This document shows, piece after piece, positions 14,682 to 24,073 of a DNA stretch of 45,571 nucleotides. The position numbers were made by a program, and so were the translations under genes. Source of the stretch: Candidatus Brocadia sp. (GTDB lineage: Bacteria; Planctomycetota; Brocadiia; Brocadiales; Brocadiaceae); NCBI GenBank assembly GCA_021646415.1, contig SOEU01000024.1, forward strand, positions 1 through 45,571, written 5' to 3'. A model generated the notes under the pieces. That model did not search any database. It saw only the letters and a list, made by a program, of their open reading frames with translations, and was not told the DNA's origin. Position 1 is the stretch's first letter; each line of letters starts with the position of its first letter.

Positions 14682-16379
14682 TTATTTAATTCCAACTGTA
14701 TTAAAAGCTGCCCGCACTGCAATAAGTTCTAGTCCTATTCCATAAAGATCTATGGTCGCCTGTTCTACCGCATCCCTGGCATCTACAAATTGAGAATTAG
14801 AAGAAAGATAGAACATGGCATAGTAATAGATCTGTTTTGCCTTTTCGGTGCCGACGCTCGTATCCGTAATAATCAGATAAGCGGCCTTATTGGGGATACC
14901 AGAGTTTATATGTACCCCTCCGTAGTCTGTCCAGGGTCTGCTTGCTGCGTGATACTGTTCGGAGGTATGTTCCGGCTGTCCCCAACTGTTCAGCGCATCT
15001 TTAGGATTATAGTCGTTTTCAGGATAGCTATCGGTTCTGAACGGGGGATCATCCATTCTTCTTAGCGCATAGTAGGCCTCTTTTCCTGGTGTTTTAGCGA
15101 TCTTCATAATATCCTCTGCAAGCCAGTAGGGGAGGTCATCGCCGTAATCGATAGATGCAAATATTCCCATAACATCAGACCACGACTCATTCAGTGCCCC
15201 GGACTCCTGACTGTATATGAGGTTGTTTATGGCCTCTGTAACACCGTGGGTGATTTCATGGGCAACTACTTCCAGTGCCCCTGAAAGGGGATAAAATGTC
15301 GTACCGCCATCGCCATATACCATCTGCGTTCCATTCCAGAAGGCATTGTCGTATGCCGTGCCATAATGTACGCTTGATAAAATGCCGTTAGATGCATCGA
15401 AACCACTTCCAACAAACCAGGAGAAGTTACTGAAGTTGTTTTTATAAAAATCAAAAACAAGGTTTCCGTAGAAATGTGCATCCACCCCTGGTGGATCTTC
15501 CCAAAAGTTATTTGCATCGGTCATTAGTTTCCCAGGGAGGGTCTTGGTATTGTTTGCGGTATAAGTCATTATCCTTATGTTGGTCGTGTTTTGGAGGGGG
15601 GGATTGCCAAGATAGAAGGTTCCCTCTTTTTCGTAAGTATCGAAGGTTTTTAGTACACCATCCACCCCTTCGCCAGAGCCGACGGCAGCACCTTCATGCA
15701 TGACCCTGTTTTCAACGAGAACGACAATGCCTTTATTTGCATCAATATATATCCGATACCTTGATGGCTCCGGGTGTGTATGAAACGGGAAATCTATCCT
15801 ATAGGCAAGATAGAACTTTCCTTCCCAGTGGAAAATGATCAGCGTGTTATCAGTAGTCAGTTCTGGGAGATTTACCTCGTGCCTTGCGATAGCCGCTGAC
15901 TCTTCTGCGGAAAGAGTTGGTATGGTTTTAACAGGAATATTTGGCTCAAAGTGGTTTGCAATGGTGGTTATGACACCTTTCCGTATCCTTACGGTAATTT
16001 TGCCACCGGAGACATCCAGACCGTCTTTTTTTTGCTTGAAGTTGATGAAATCCCCTTCTGGTGTGGTATTGGTGTTCTCCAATGCTATCTCTTTTTCTGG
16101 GTCCTGTATACCAAATAAAGCCCTGTAATGTTTTATGAAATCTACGGTTATCTCTTCCTGAGACATCTCGGATGGTTTGGTAAGCTCTCCCGAAATAAAT
16201 TTCGCAACGCCTCTCCTCTCATCCCAGGTAATACTGAAATCTTTTGGAGATAATTTTTTTATTTCCGAAATAGCAGTCCTTTGATCTTCGTTTGCTGAGG
16301 TAGGAATCTCTCCGGCCATTACTATACCACAACTAAAAATTGCCAAAAAAAGAACAACTCCTTTCGTCAAATTTTTCAT
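14682..16379 (-). CDS. Secreted M4 (thermolysin-family) metalloprotease
   Basis: This 565-residue preproprotein has a signal peptide (residues 1-22), an FTP/PepSY-type propeptide (about 35-220) and an M4 catalytic domain. The zinc site is H374-E-I-T-H378 with the third ligand E398 in GALNESWSD. The C-terminal helix domain carries DYGGVHINSGIPNKAAY, which has the catalytic-site His of thermolysin. All key residues are present, so an active secreted zinc endopeptidase released by self-cleavage is expected. Length and domain order are normal for the family. The next gene downstream on the same strand is the small Cys-containing secreted protein, 195 bp away. Confidence 0.93.
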   Translation of the reverse strand: MKNLTKGVVLFLAIFSCGIVMAGEIPTSANEDQRTAISEIKKLSPKDFSITWDERRGVAKFISGELTKPSEMSQEEITVDFIKHYRALFGIQDPEKEIALENTNTTPEGDFINFKQKKDGLDVSGGKITVRIRKGVITTIANHFEPNIPVKTIPTLSAEESAAIARHEVNLPELTTDNTLIIFHWEGKFYLAYRIDFPFHTHPEPSRYRIYIDANKGIVVLVENRVMHEGAAVGSGEGVDGVLKTFDTYEKEGTFYLGNPPLQNTTNIRIMTYTANNTKTLPGKLMTDANNFWEDPPGVDAHFYGNLVFDFYKNNFSNFSWFVGSGFDASNGILSSVHYGTAYDNAFWNGTQMVYGDGGTTFYPLSGALEVVAHEITHGVTEAINNLIYSQESGALNESWSDVMGIFASIDYGDDLPYWLAEDIMKIAKTPGKEAYYALRRMDDPPFRTDSYPENDYNPKDALNSWGQPEHTSEQYHAASRPWTDYGGVHINSGIPNKAAYLIITDTSVGTEKAKQIYYYAMFYLSSNSQFVDARDAVEQATIDLYGIGLELIAVRAAFNTVGIK

Positions 16380-16581
16380 GACTTAATCTCCTTTTGGAAA
16401 TGATATGAGCAAACTTTCTTTAAAATGCTTTATTTGCACATTCAAATTCTTCTATTGTTGACTGTCAATAAAAATTTATTGCTGTTTATTAAAAGAATAT
16501 TGATATTTATTGTTCTATTTGTTAAATTCATGTTCTACACTAATGTACATTACCCCTAAAAACTTTAGAAAGGCATAATTA

Positions 16582-16785
16582 ATGGATTTATCTCAGGCGC
16601 TCGATATAGTTGCAAAAGATGAGCGGGAACTGCAGGAAAAATATTTAAAGCTGGCGGATCAGGAGACAGATCCCTTCGTAAAGGCATTTTTTCATAGAAT
16701 TGTAAAAGATGCCGTGAAGCACGAAAAGAAAGTGAATAAGAAATACGAAAAGATTTTGCGTACGATAAGCAAGAAAACCTATTAG
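16582..16785 (+). CDS. Small helical protein, ferritin-like half-bundle
   Basis: This 67-residue all-helical protein has regularly spaced Glu and His (ERELQEKYLKLADQETDP, then FFHRIVKDAVKHEKKVNKKY). The spacing EKYxxLA...HEKK resembles one helix pair of a rubrerythrin/ferritin-like bundle, but the full metal-ligand set is not present in one chain. An AAAGG lies 9 nt before the ATG. It is followed by a strong terminator and appears to be a single-gene unit. Its function is unknown. Confidence 0.6.
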   Translation: MDLSQALDIVAKDERELQEKYLKLADQETDPFVKAFFHRIVKDAVKHEKKVNKKYEKILRTISKKTY

Positions 16786-16819
16786 ATTATGATTCATAAT
16801 TTATAATTGATTACTGAAA

Positions 16820-16862
16820 ACAAAATAACCCCAATATCTGTGAAGATATTGGGGTTATTTTG
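16820..16862. terminator. Bidirectional intrinsic terminator
   Basis: AAATAACCCCAATATC pairs over about 17 bp with GATATTGGGGTTATTT across a 6-nt loop, and T-runs follow on both strands. It serves the small helical protein gene (plus) and the convergent cold-shock gene (minus). Confidence 0.9.
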
Positions 16863-16957
16863 TCGCAATTATAATTAAGTGACAACTCCATATTTTTATA
16901 CACCAGTTAACAAAAACGATTTGCTATAAATATAAGAGTGCTCTTGTTTTAATAAAT

Positions 16958-17158
16958 TTATAATTTGACGACTTTTGTAGCTTTGTAGCCCTTCTGGTCT
17001 TTTATAACTTCGAACTCGACCTTGTCTCCTTCTGCAAGTGTCCTAAAACCCTCACATTGGATGGCAGTTTGATGTACAAAGACATCCTGGCCATTATCCT
17101 GGGAAATAAAGCCAAATCCCTTTTTGTCATTAAACCATTTTACGGTTCCAGTTGCCAT
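16958..17158 (-). CDS. cspA: Cold-shock protein (CspA family)
   Basis: From ATG at 17158 the 66-residue product is a full cold-shock domain: [18 protein letters not shown] contains RNP1 (KGFGFI), and DVFVHQTAI contains RNP2 (VFVH). I chose this ATG because GGGGGTGA lies 9 nt upstream; a GTG four codons earlier would sit inside that site. The protein binds single-stranded RNA and DNA and melts RNA hairpins. Its own mRNA leader has an intrinsic terminator between promoter and start, so self-control by antitermination is plausible. It converges on the small helical protein gene and shares its terminator. Confidence 0.95.
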   Translation of the reverse strand: MATGTVKWFNDKKGFGFISQDNGQDVFVHQTAIQCEGFRTLAEGDKVEFEVIKDQKGYKATKVVKL

Positions 17159-17198
17159 TCTAAAAATCACCCCCTCTCATTTCTGAAAAAATTTAATA

Positions 17199-17238
17199 AA
17201 ATAAAAAAAAGGCTACAGGTTCTAGCCCTTGTAGCCTT
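17199..17238 (-). terminator. Terminator hairpin inside the cold-shock gene leader
   Basis: On the minus strand AAGGCTACA (17238-17230) pairs with TGTAGCCTT (17217-17209), followed by eight T. It lies between the promoter at 17292-17320 and the gene start at 17158, so it should act as an attenuator or end a short leader RNA. Confidence 0.8.
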
Positions 17239-17291
17239 GTTATTAATGGATTATAATAAAACTTTACGATACGACCAAACCACATAAAAAT

Positions 17292-17320
17292 ATATTATCA
17301 AAGAGCAATAATGAAATCAA
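17292..17320 (-). promoter_or_regulatory. Promoter for the cold-shock gene leader
   Basis: On the minus strand TTGATT (17320-17315) and TAATAT (17297-17292) are 17 bp apart. Start of transcription would be near 17284, giving a leader of about 125 nt. Confidence 0.5.
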
Positions 17321-17478
17321 GGAAAAATAATAGAATTATCATAAGAATTGTGTAACAAAATTTATTTGAATTTCCGATGCGTGTTTGTTACACTCCACCT
17401 TTCAAAAGTTGCCTAAAATTGATATTTTGGGGAAAAGAGATATTTATTTTTAAGAAGTGATGGAGGCTGAATAAGAGA

Positions 17479-18849
17479 ATGATTAAGGCTGTTGCAGATA
17501 TTGATTTTGACAAACTGCTCGAAGAGGAAACGATATCCAGGGAAACTGTTACATACATAAAGGACCAAGTATACAGTTCCAAAGAAAATAGGGAAAAGCT
17601 GGATACAAAGATTGAGTCGTTAAAGCTTGATATAAAAAAGGAACACGATATTGCCAGAGCAAAGGATTTAACACTCATATTGGGAATATGCGAGTGGATA
17701 GTAGGAAGGGTAAAAGATGCGTCGGAGATTCTGAAAGAAGTGAAGTCAAGGAAGACAGGGGCGTATTATTTAGGAAAATGTTATCAAGAGTTAGGTGATT
17801 ATAGCCAAGCCCTGGAATGTTTTGAACGTGCGAAAAGAACGGATGCTGAGGAGTTTGATATTCATATGGATATTACCGAGATAAAAAGGATGTCCGGTGA
17901 TATCGAAGGTGCTTTGAAAATTATCAAAAGTTTTTCACAATCGCATGGAAACAGCGCCGAATTGCATTACCAGTGGGGATATTGTCTGGATGAACTGGGG
18001 GAGTATCAGGAAGCATTCAAGCATTATGAGCAGGCGCTTCAAATTGACCCGAATTATGCAAAGGCCCTTTTCCGCACAGCTTTTAATTATGATATGGATG
18101 GAGAAGATGAAAAAGCTATTGAATACTACGAGAGATGCATCAATTTAAGTCCTAACCATAAGAATGCGTTTATCAACCTGGGAATATTATATGAAGATAG
18201 AGGCGACTATGATGATGCGGCATATTGTTTTGAGATGGTTTTGGATGCAGAGCCAACCAACGAACGGGCATCGTTGTTTCTAAAAGATGCAAAAGCATCA
18301 ATTTCTATGTATTATGATGAAGAGATTTCAAAAAAACAGGGGAAAGAAAGCGAGGTATTGAACATCCCAATTTCTGATTTTGAGCTCTCTGTAAGAAGTA
18401 AAAATTGTTTAGAAAAAATGAATATCCGTTCTTTGAAGGATCTTACAAGGATTACAGAGGCCGATTTGCTTTCGTTTAAAAATTTTGGAGAAACTTCACT
18501 GAATGAGATTAAGGCTATTTTAGCCCAAAAGGGATTACGTTTAGGTCAGGCATTAGAAATTGATACTGAGCCAGAGTTGTTTAGCGCAAAAACGACAACA
18601 GAAGAAGAGGGTGCTGCTCTTGAGGATATTTCGGAGCTTAATCTTTCCACCCGTTGCAGGAATGCCCTTAGCAAGGCTGGCATTGAAGGGGTTGAAGACC
18701 TTATAAAAATGACCGAGATAGAGTTAATCCAAAAAGGTGTCAAAGAAAATTATCTAGATGAGATAAAGGAAAATCTCTCCAGGCTTGGCCTTAGTCTGAA
18801 AACCGAGGACAATTCTGGGGCAGAGTTGGAAAGGAACGTTACCGAATAG
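17479..18849 (+). CDS. TPR protein fused to two RNA-polymerase alpha-CTD-like modules
   Basis: This 456-residue protein has a coiled-coil-like N-terminus (1-60), about five TPR units (about 94-270; for example YQEAFKHYEQALQIDPNYAKAL), and two C-terminal helix-hairpin-helix modules. Module 1 (296-356) reads SVRSKNCLEKMNIRSLKDL...NFGETSLNEIKAIL, the classic alpha-CTD pattern of RpoA. Module 2 (384-441) repeats it more loosely as LSTRCRNALSKAGIEGVEDL. There is no alpha N-terminal domain, so this is not RpoA. Such fusions may touch promoter UP elements or transcription factors through the CTD and other proteins through the TPRs; this is inference. ruvA starts 58 bp downstream on the same strand. 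Confidence 0.85.
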   Translation: MIKAVADIDFDKLLEEETISRETVTYIKDQVYSSKENREKLDTKIESLKLDIKKEHDIARAKDLTLILGICEWIVGRVKDASEILKEVKSRKTGAYYLGKCYQELGDYSQALECFERAKRTDAEEFDIHMDITEIKRMSGDIEGALKIIKSFSQSHGNSAELHYQWGYCLDELGEYQEAFKHYEQALQIDPNYAKALFRTAFNYDMDGEDEKAIEYYERCINLSPNHKNAFINLGILYEDRGDYDDAAYCFEMVLDAEPTNERASLFLKDAKASISMYYDEEISKKQGKESEVLNIPISDFELSVRSKNCLEKMNIRSLKDLTRITEADLLSFKNFGETSLNEIKAILAQKGLRLGQALEIDTEPELFSAKTTTEEEGAALEDISELNLSTRCRNALSKAGIEGVEDLIKMTEIELIQKGVKENYLDEIKENLSRLGLSLKTEDNSGAELERNVTE

Positions 18850-18907
18850 CCTATTGAAACAATGATTCCGGATGCCATAAGTACAATGTGCTTGGAGTGC
18901 TGTATAC

Positions 18908-19498
18908 ATGTTAGATTACATCCGAGGACAGGTGGTTGGTAAATCTCCCACCAGACTTATCCTGGAAGTAGCAGGCATCGGTTATCTATTACACATTCCG
19001 CTATCTACCTTCGAGAAGATACCCAACCATGGAGAGATTACAATTCTCACCCAGTTGTTTATAAGGGAAGACCAGATTAAGGTGTTTGGGTTTGCAACAG
19101 CAGAAGAAAGAGATTTGTTTCAATTGTTACTCTCTGTGAATGGCATAGGACCCAATACGGCAATCATGATACTCTCGGGCAGTACCGTTGAGGATGTCAG
19201 GTATGCAGTTATCCATGAAGATGCAAAGGCACTGGAAAAGATTAAAGGGGTGGGCAAGAAGACAGCTGAGCGGATTATCCTGGAATTAAAGGGGATTATA
19301 AAAGAGATTACAACGTCCCCACACAATAATAGAGATGCCCGGCAGAAGGCACTTGTATCGGATGCTGTTATGGCGCTGGTTTCCTTGGGCTATGGACGAT
19401 CAGTGGCTGAAAATGCAGTAAGCGAGGCAATAAAAAAATTGCGAACCGTTGATAATGTTGAAGTGCTCGTAAGGGAAGCGCTGAAGTATAAAGCCTGA
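18908..19498 (+). CDS. ruvA: Holliday junction DNA helicase subunit RuvA
   Basis: This 196-residue protein is normal in length. It has the N-terminal OB fold (MLDYIRGQVVGKSPTRLILE), two HhH motifs (LLSVNGIGPNTAIMIL and IKGVGKKTAERIILELKG) and the C-terminal domain III (DAVMALVSLGYG...) that binds RuvB. The RuvA tetramer holds four-way junctions while RuvB drives branch migration. ruvB follows after 43 bp, so the two are co-transcribed. Confidence 0.97.
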   Translation: MLDYIRGQVVGKSPTRLILEVAGIGYLLHIPLSTFEKIPNHGEITILTQLFIREDQIKVFGFATAEERDLFQLLLSVNGIGPNTAIMILSGSTVEDVRYAVIHEDAKALEKIKGVGKKTAERIILELKGIIKEITTSPHNNRDARQKALVSDAVMALVSLGYGRSVAENAVSEAIKKLRTVDNVEVLVREALKYKA

Positions 19499-19541
19499 TT
19501 TACCCTGGTGGGTGACTTCAAACCAATTGCAGGATTGAAAC

Positions 19542-20567
19542 ATGGTAAATGAAGATATTTTATCTTCTACGGCAATTGTTGATGATAAAAATCTGGACCT
19601 TACGCTAAGGCCAAAACGATTCAGTGATTTTATTGGACAAAATCGCATAAAAGAAAATCTGCTCATTTACATCGAAGCTGCAAAGAAAAGGGGAGAACCA
19701 TTAGATCACATCTTGTTTTCCGGACCGCCCGGTTTAGGGAAAACAACGTTGTCACAAATTATTGCCAGCGAGATTAACACAACGATTAGAACGACTTCCG
19801 GCCCTATCTTAGATAAACCGGTAGACCTTGCGGGTATTCTTACGAATTTGCAATATGGGGATATCCTTTTTATTGATGAAATTCACAGATTAAATACAAC
19901 GGTAGAGGAATATCTGTATTCGGCAATGGAGGATTTTTTCATTGATATCATTATTGATCAGGGACCCAAGGCGCGGTCGGTAAAAATTAAATTGCCAAAA
20001 TTTACGCTTGTTGGATCAACTACACGGGAAGGATTGCTTACTGCCCCCCTTCGTTCTCGATTTGGCGTACTTGAAAAGCTGGAGTTCTATCCTTGGGATG
20101 ACCTTTACAAAATTGTGTGTAATTCTGCCCGTATTCTTTCCATTCACATAGAAGAGAAGGGGGCTGAAATTATTGCAAAAAGATCCAGGGGTACCCCAAG
20201 AATAGCCAATAGATTTTTAAGACGGATTCGGGATGTTGCCCAGGTGCGTGGAAATGACGTTATTAATGAAGAGGTAGCCAATATGGGATTGGGGATGTTG
20301 GGGGTGGATGAGAATGGTTTGGGAGACATGGATCGAAAAATACTGGAAACAATCATTCGATATGGCGGAGGTCCTGTCGGCTTGAAGACTATTGCGGTTT
20401 CGGTAAGCGAAGAAGAGGATACAATAGAAGAGGTGTATGAATCATTTTTGATTCAAAGGGGGTATCTTGATAAAACACCCCGGGGAAGAGTTGTCACGAA
20501 GCAGGCTTATGAACATTTAGGATATCCGTATCGCACCGAAGCCGGACTCCAAAAAAAACTATTTTGA
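19542..20567 (+). CDS. ruvB: Holliday junction branch-migration ATPase RuvB
   Basis: This 341-residue AAA+ protein has Walker [10 protein letters not shown] (61-69), Walker [11 protein letters not shown], the sensor [18 protein letters not shown] with its arginine finger, and a C-terminal winged helix ([21 protein letters not shown]). It forms hexameric motors that pull DNA through the RuvA-bound junction. The queH start codon lies 13 bp after the stop, pointing to one transcript. Confidence 0.98.
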   Translation: MVNEDILSSTAIVDDKNLDLTLRPKRFSDFIGQNRIKENLLIYIEAAKKRGEPLDHILFSGPPGLGKTTLSQIIASEINTTIRTTSGPILDKPVDLAGILTNLQYGDILFIDEIHRLNTTVEEYLYSAMEDFFIDIIIDQGPKARSVKIKLPKFTLVGSTTREGLLTAPLRSRFGVLEKLEFYPWDDLYKIVCNSARILSIHIEEKGAEIIAKRSRGTPRIANRFLRRIRDVAQVRGNDVINEEVANMGLGMLGVDENGLGDMDRKILETIIRYGGGPVGLKTIAVSVSEEEDTIEEVYESFLIQRGYLDKTPRGRVVTKQAYEHLGYPYRTEAGLQKKLF

Positions 20568-20579
20568 AGGAGTCGTTTT

Positions 20580-21215
20580 ATGAATCTATTGCTTCATATT
20601 TGCTGCGCCTGTTGTTTATGTGCACCGCTCAATGAACTGAGAAAAGAAGGTTTTAAAGTAACCGGGCTCTTTTACAATCCAAATATACATCCGTTGCTTG
20701 AGTTCAGACGAAGGCTGAAAGCGCTGCGCGTATTCCAGGAAAGCGATCCCATTCCGGTAATTTACCGTGAGGATTATGGCTTAAGGGAATATCTGAAGAA
20801 AGTCAATTATGAGGGAGATGACCGGTGTGCCGATTGTTACACCATGAGATTAAAATTTACGGCTGCCTATGCACAGGAAAACAGATTTGGCGCCTTTACA
20901 TCCACAATGTTGTTTAGCGTCTATCAGAATCACGAGCAGTTAAAGATGTTTTCAGAAAATTTATCAAAAGAATACGGGATTGATTTTATCTATCGTGACT
21001 ATCGTTACTTGTCTGAGTGCAGCCATGATATAGCCAGGAAAAAAATGATTTATCGGCAAGGCTATTGTGGATGTGTATTCAGTGAATATGAAAGGTATAA
21101 AGACACCACCCGGGAATTGTATAAGGGTAACAACCCCCATAGCAGGGACAAGGAAAGCACCCGTAAAGTTTTAGATATGACAGAGGTGTTGCACAGATGC
21201 GATTGTTTTGGATAG
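20580..21215 (+). CDS. queH: Epoxyqueuosine reductase QueH (DUF208)
   Basis: This 211-residue protein opens with LLHICCACCLCAP, the QueH/DUF208 Cys cluster, followed by GLFYNPNIHPLLEF, RCADCYTMRL and GYCGCVFSEYER, whose Cys residues bind the Fe-S cluster and a second metal. QueH performs the last step of queuosine synthesis, reducing epoxyqueuosine in tRNA, and replaces the unrelated B12-dependent QueG. tgt lies two genes downstream; queA is not in this window. AAGGAG precedes the ATG. Confidence 0.93.
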   Translation: MNLLLHICCACCLCAPLNELRKEGFKVTGLFYNPNIHPLLEFRRRLKALRVFQESDPIPVIYREDYGLREYLKKVNYEGDDRCADCYTMRLKFTAAYAQENRFGAFTSTMLFSVYQNHEQLKMFSENLSKEYGIDFIYRDYRYLSECSHDIARKKMIYRQGYCGCVFSEYERYKDTTRELYKGNNPHSRDKESTRKVLDMTEVLHRCDCFG

Positions 21216-21247
21216 ATATTTTAGGTTAACTGTGAATACAAGACGAT

Positions 21248-22435
21248 ATGGTTAGGACGTTATTCCTGATGATTGCTACGATATTACCGACTGTTTCCGC
21301 AGGGTTACCTCTTTCATGCCAGAAGGAAGCCCCTGTGGTTCAAGATGAGGTTCTTGATTACGGGCCCCTCTTGGATAAAACGCCCGTCCTGCGTGTGCTC
21401 CTGGTAAATGACAAGCGGGAGGCACAATTGGCCATTAGTGGATGTTACCAGATTACCGGCAGCCTGAAAAACATTATAGATCAGGGAGAAGGACTCCAAA
21501 AGTGTACCATATCGGTAAATAACGGTGGTATCAGTATAGGAAATAAACATTATAACAACGGTGAACTAAGGGTCACAAGTCATCGAGACGGAGAAATTGT
21601 GTTAAATGACGTACGATATCGCGGAGAAATCAGGATATTGCAGCAATTTAATAACAAATTATCGGTAATCGAAGAAATAGACCTTGAAAGTTTTATTGGC
21701 GGTGTACTTGGCAGTGAAATGCCGCCAAGCTGGGATGAAGACGCTTTGCGTGCTCAGGCGGTAACAGCAAGGACCTATGCAATGTATAAAAAAAAGGTAA
21801 GGCGGGATGAGGTATATCACTTGGATATGCTGGAACTTGCATACAGAGGTGTGGCTGGAGAAACAGCACGCCTCAATAAAATTGTACAGGAAACGAAGGG
21901 TGTTGTTATGGTGTACAACTGGAATATTTTCCCTGCCTATTTCCACAGTACGTGTGGAGGACATACGGAAGATATCAACCATGTATTTGGGAGAGAGAGT
22001 ATACCACCCCTAAGTGGAGTGTCGTGTAATTACTGTAATAACTCCAAACATTCCAGCTGGAGTACAGACATTAGTAAAGCAGCAATAGAAAAAAAATTAC
22101 GAGAAGCTAATATCTTTGTCTCGAATATCAGCACTGTCACGGCAATAGATCCCGGAGTTGGTGATCATGGATCGAAAGTCGAGATTACTTCTGCGAATGG
22201 AAGCAAAGAACTGAATGCCAACGATTTTCGATTATTGGTAGGTCCGAATTATTTGTTTAGCACGGCCTTTCGTTCTAGAAGTAATGGAAAGAGCATCACC
22301 TTTTCCGGTAAAGGATGGGGACATGGCGTGGGACTTTGCCAGTATGGTGCTCAAGCTATGGCCCAAAAAGGTTTTAAGTGGACTGCCATTTTAAAACATT
22401 ACTATCCAAAGATAGAATTGGTTCGGGTATATTAA
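21248..22435 (+). CDS. SpoIID/LytB-domain protein
   Basis: This 395-residue protein has a signal peptide (1-18, with a Cys soon after that could be a non-canonical lipobox). The C-terminal two thirds are a SpoIID domain: FIGGVLGSEMPPSWDEDALRAQAVTARTY, YFHSTCGGHTE and GKGWGHGVGLCQYGAQAMAQ are its hallmarks. SpoIID proteins are lytic transglycosylases or amidase enhancers acting on stripped peptidoglycan strands. Outside spore formers they are common cell-wall remodelling factors. It sits between queH and tgt on the same strand with short spacers. Confidence 0.9.
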   Translation: MVRTLFLMIATILPTVSAGLPLSCQKEAPVVQDEVLDYGPLLDKTPVLRVLLVNDKREAQLAISGCYQITGSLKNIIDQGEGLQKCTISVNNGGISIGNKHYNNGELRVTSHRDGEIVLNDVRYRGEIRILQQFNNKLSVIEEIDLESFIGGVLGSEMPPSWDEDALRAQAVTARTYAMYKKKVRRDEVYHLDMLELAYRGVAGETARLNKIVQETKGVVMVYNWNIFPAYFHSTCGGHTEDINHVFGRESIPPLSGVSCNYCNNSKHSSWSTDISKAAIEKKLREANIFVSNISTVTAIDPGVGDHGSKVEITSANGSKELNANDFRLLVGPNYLFSTAFRSRSNGKSITFSGKGWGHGVGLCQYGAQAMAQKGFKWTAILKHYYPKIELVRVY

Positions 22436-23560
<1,125 letters not shown>

Positions 23561-23635
23561 CAAGCACTGGCGATACGACTCAGATTGGGAAATCGTACTT
23601 TCGAATGAAAATCTTTAATAACGGTTAGGAGGAAT

Positions 23636-24004
23636 ATGATGCTTTTTTTATTACAAGCGGCAGGAAAACAATCACCAGGTGGCATGCTGTCGATGTTGCT
23701 CCCATTTATACTCATGTTTGTCGTGATGTATTTCTTGATACTGAGACCGCAGAAAAGAAAGGAAAGAGAGCGCAAGGCGCTGTTGTCCAGAATCAAAAAG
23801 AACGATCGGGTTGTAACGGCTGGGGGAGTCCATGGAGTTATTACGTCTGTCAGAGAGAATGAAATTATCCTCCGTGTAGATGACGCCAAAGATGTAAAGA
23901 TCAAAGTCGACAGGAGCGCGATTGTTACGGTATTAGAGGTTTTTCACGATGAAGATACCGAAGAGTCTAAAGAGGCGATAAAGGAAGGCAAAGAAGCAAA
24001 ATAA
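23636..24004 (+). CDS. yajC: Sec translocase accessory subunit YajC
   Basis: This 122-residue protein has one membrane helix (about 18-38: MLLPFILMFVVMYFLILRPQ), a basic turn, and a beta-rich tail (NDRVVTAGGVHGVITSV). YajC binds SecDF and the SecYEG channel. An AGGAGG ends 3 nt before the ATG at 23636; the next codon is also ATG (23639), with better spacing, and is probably the true start. secDF follows 69 bp downstream. Confidence 0.95.
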   Translation: MMLFLLQAAGKQSPGGMLSMLLPFILMFVVMYFLILRPQKRKERERKALLSRIKKNDRVVTAGGVHGVITSVRENEIILRVDDAKDVKIKVDRSAIVTVLEVFHDEDTEESKEAIKEGKEAK

Positions 24005-24073
24005 GGGTATAATATTTTATGAATCGGCAGTTTATCATAAACAGCGGAAAGGGAGCCTGTTGAGGAGAAAGAA

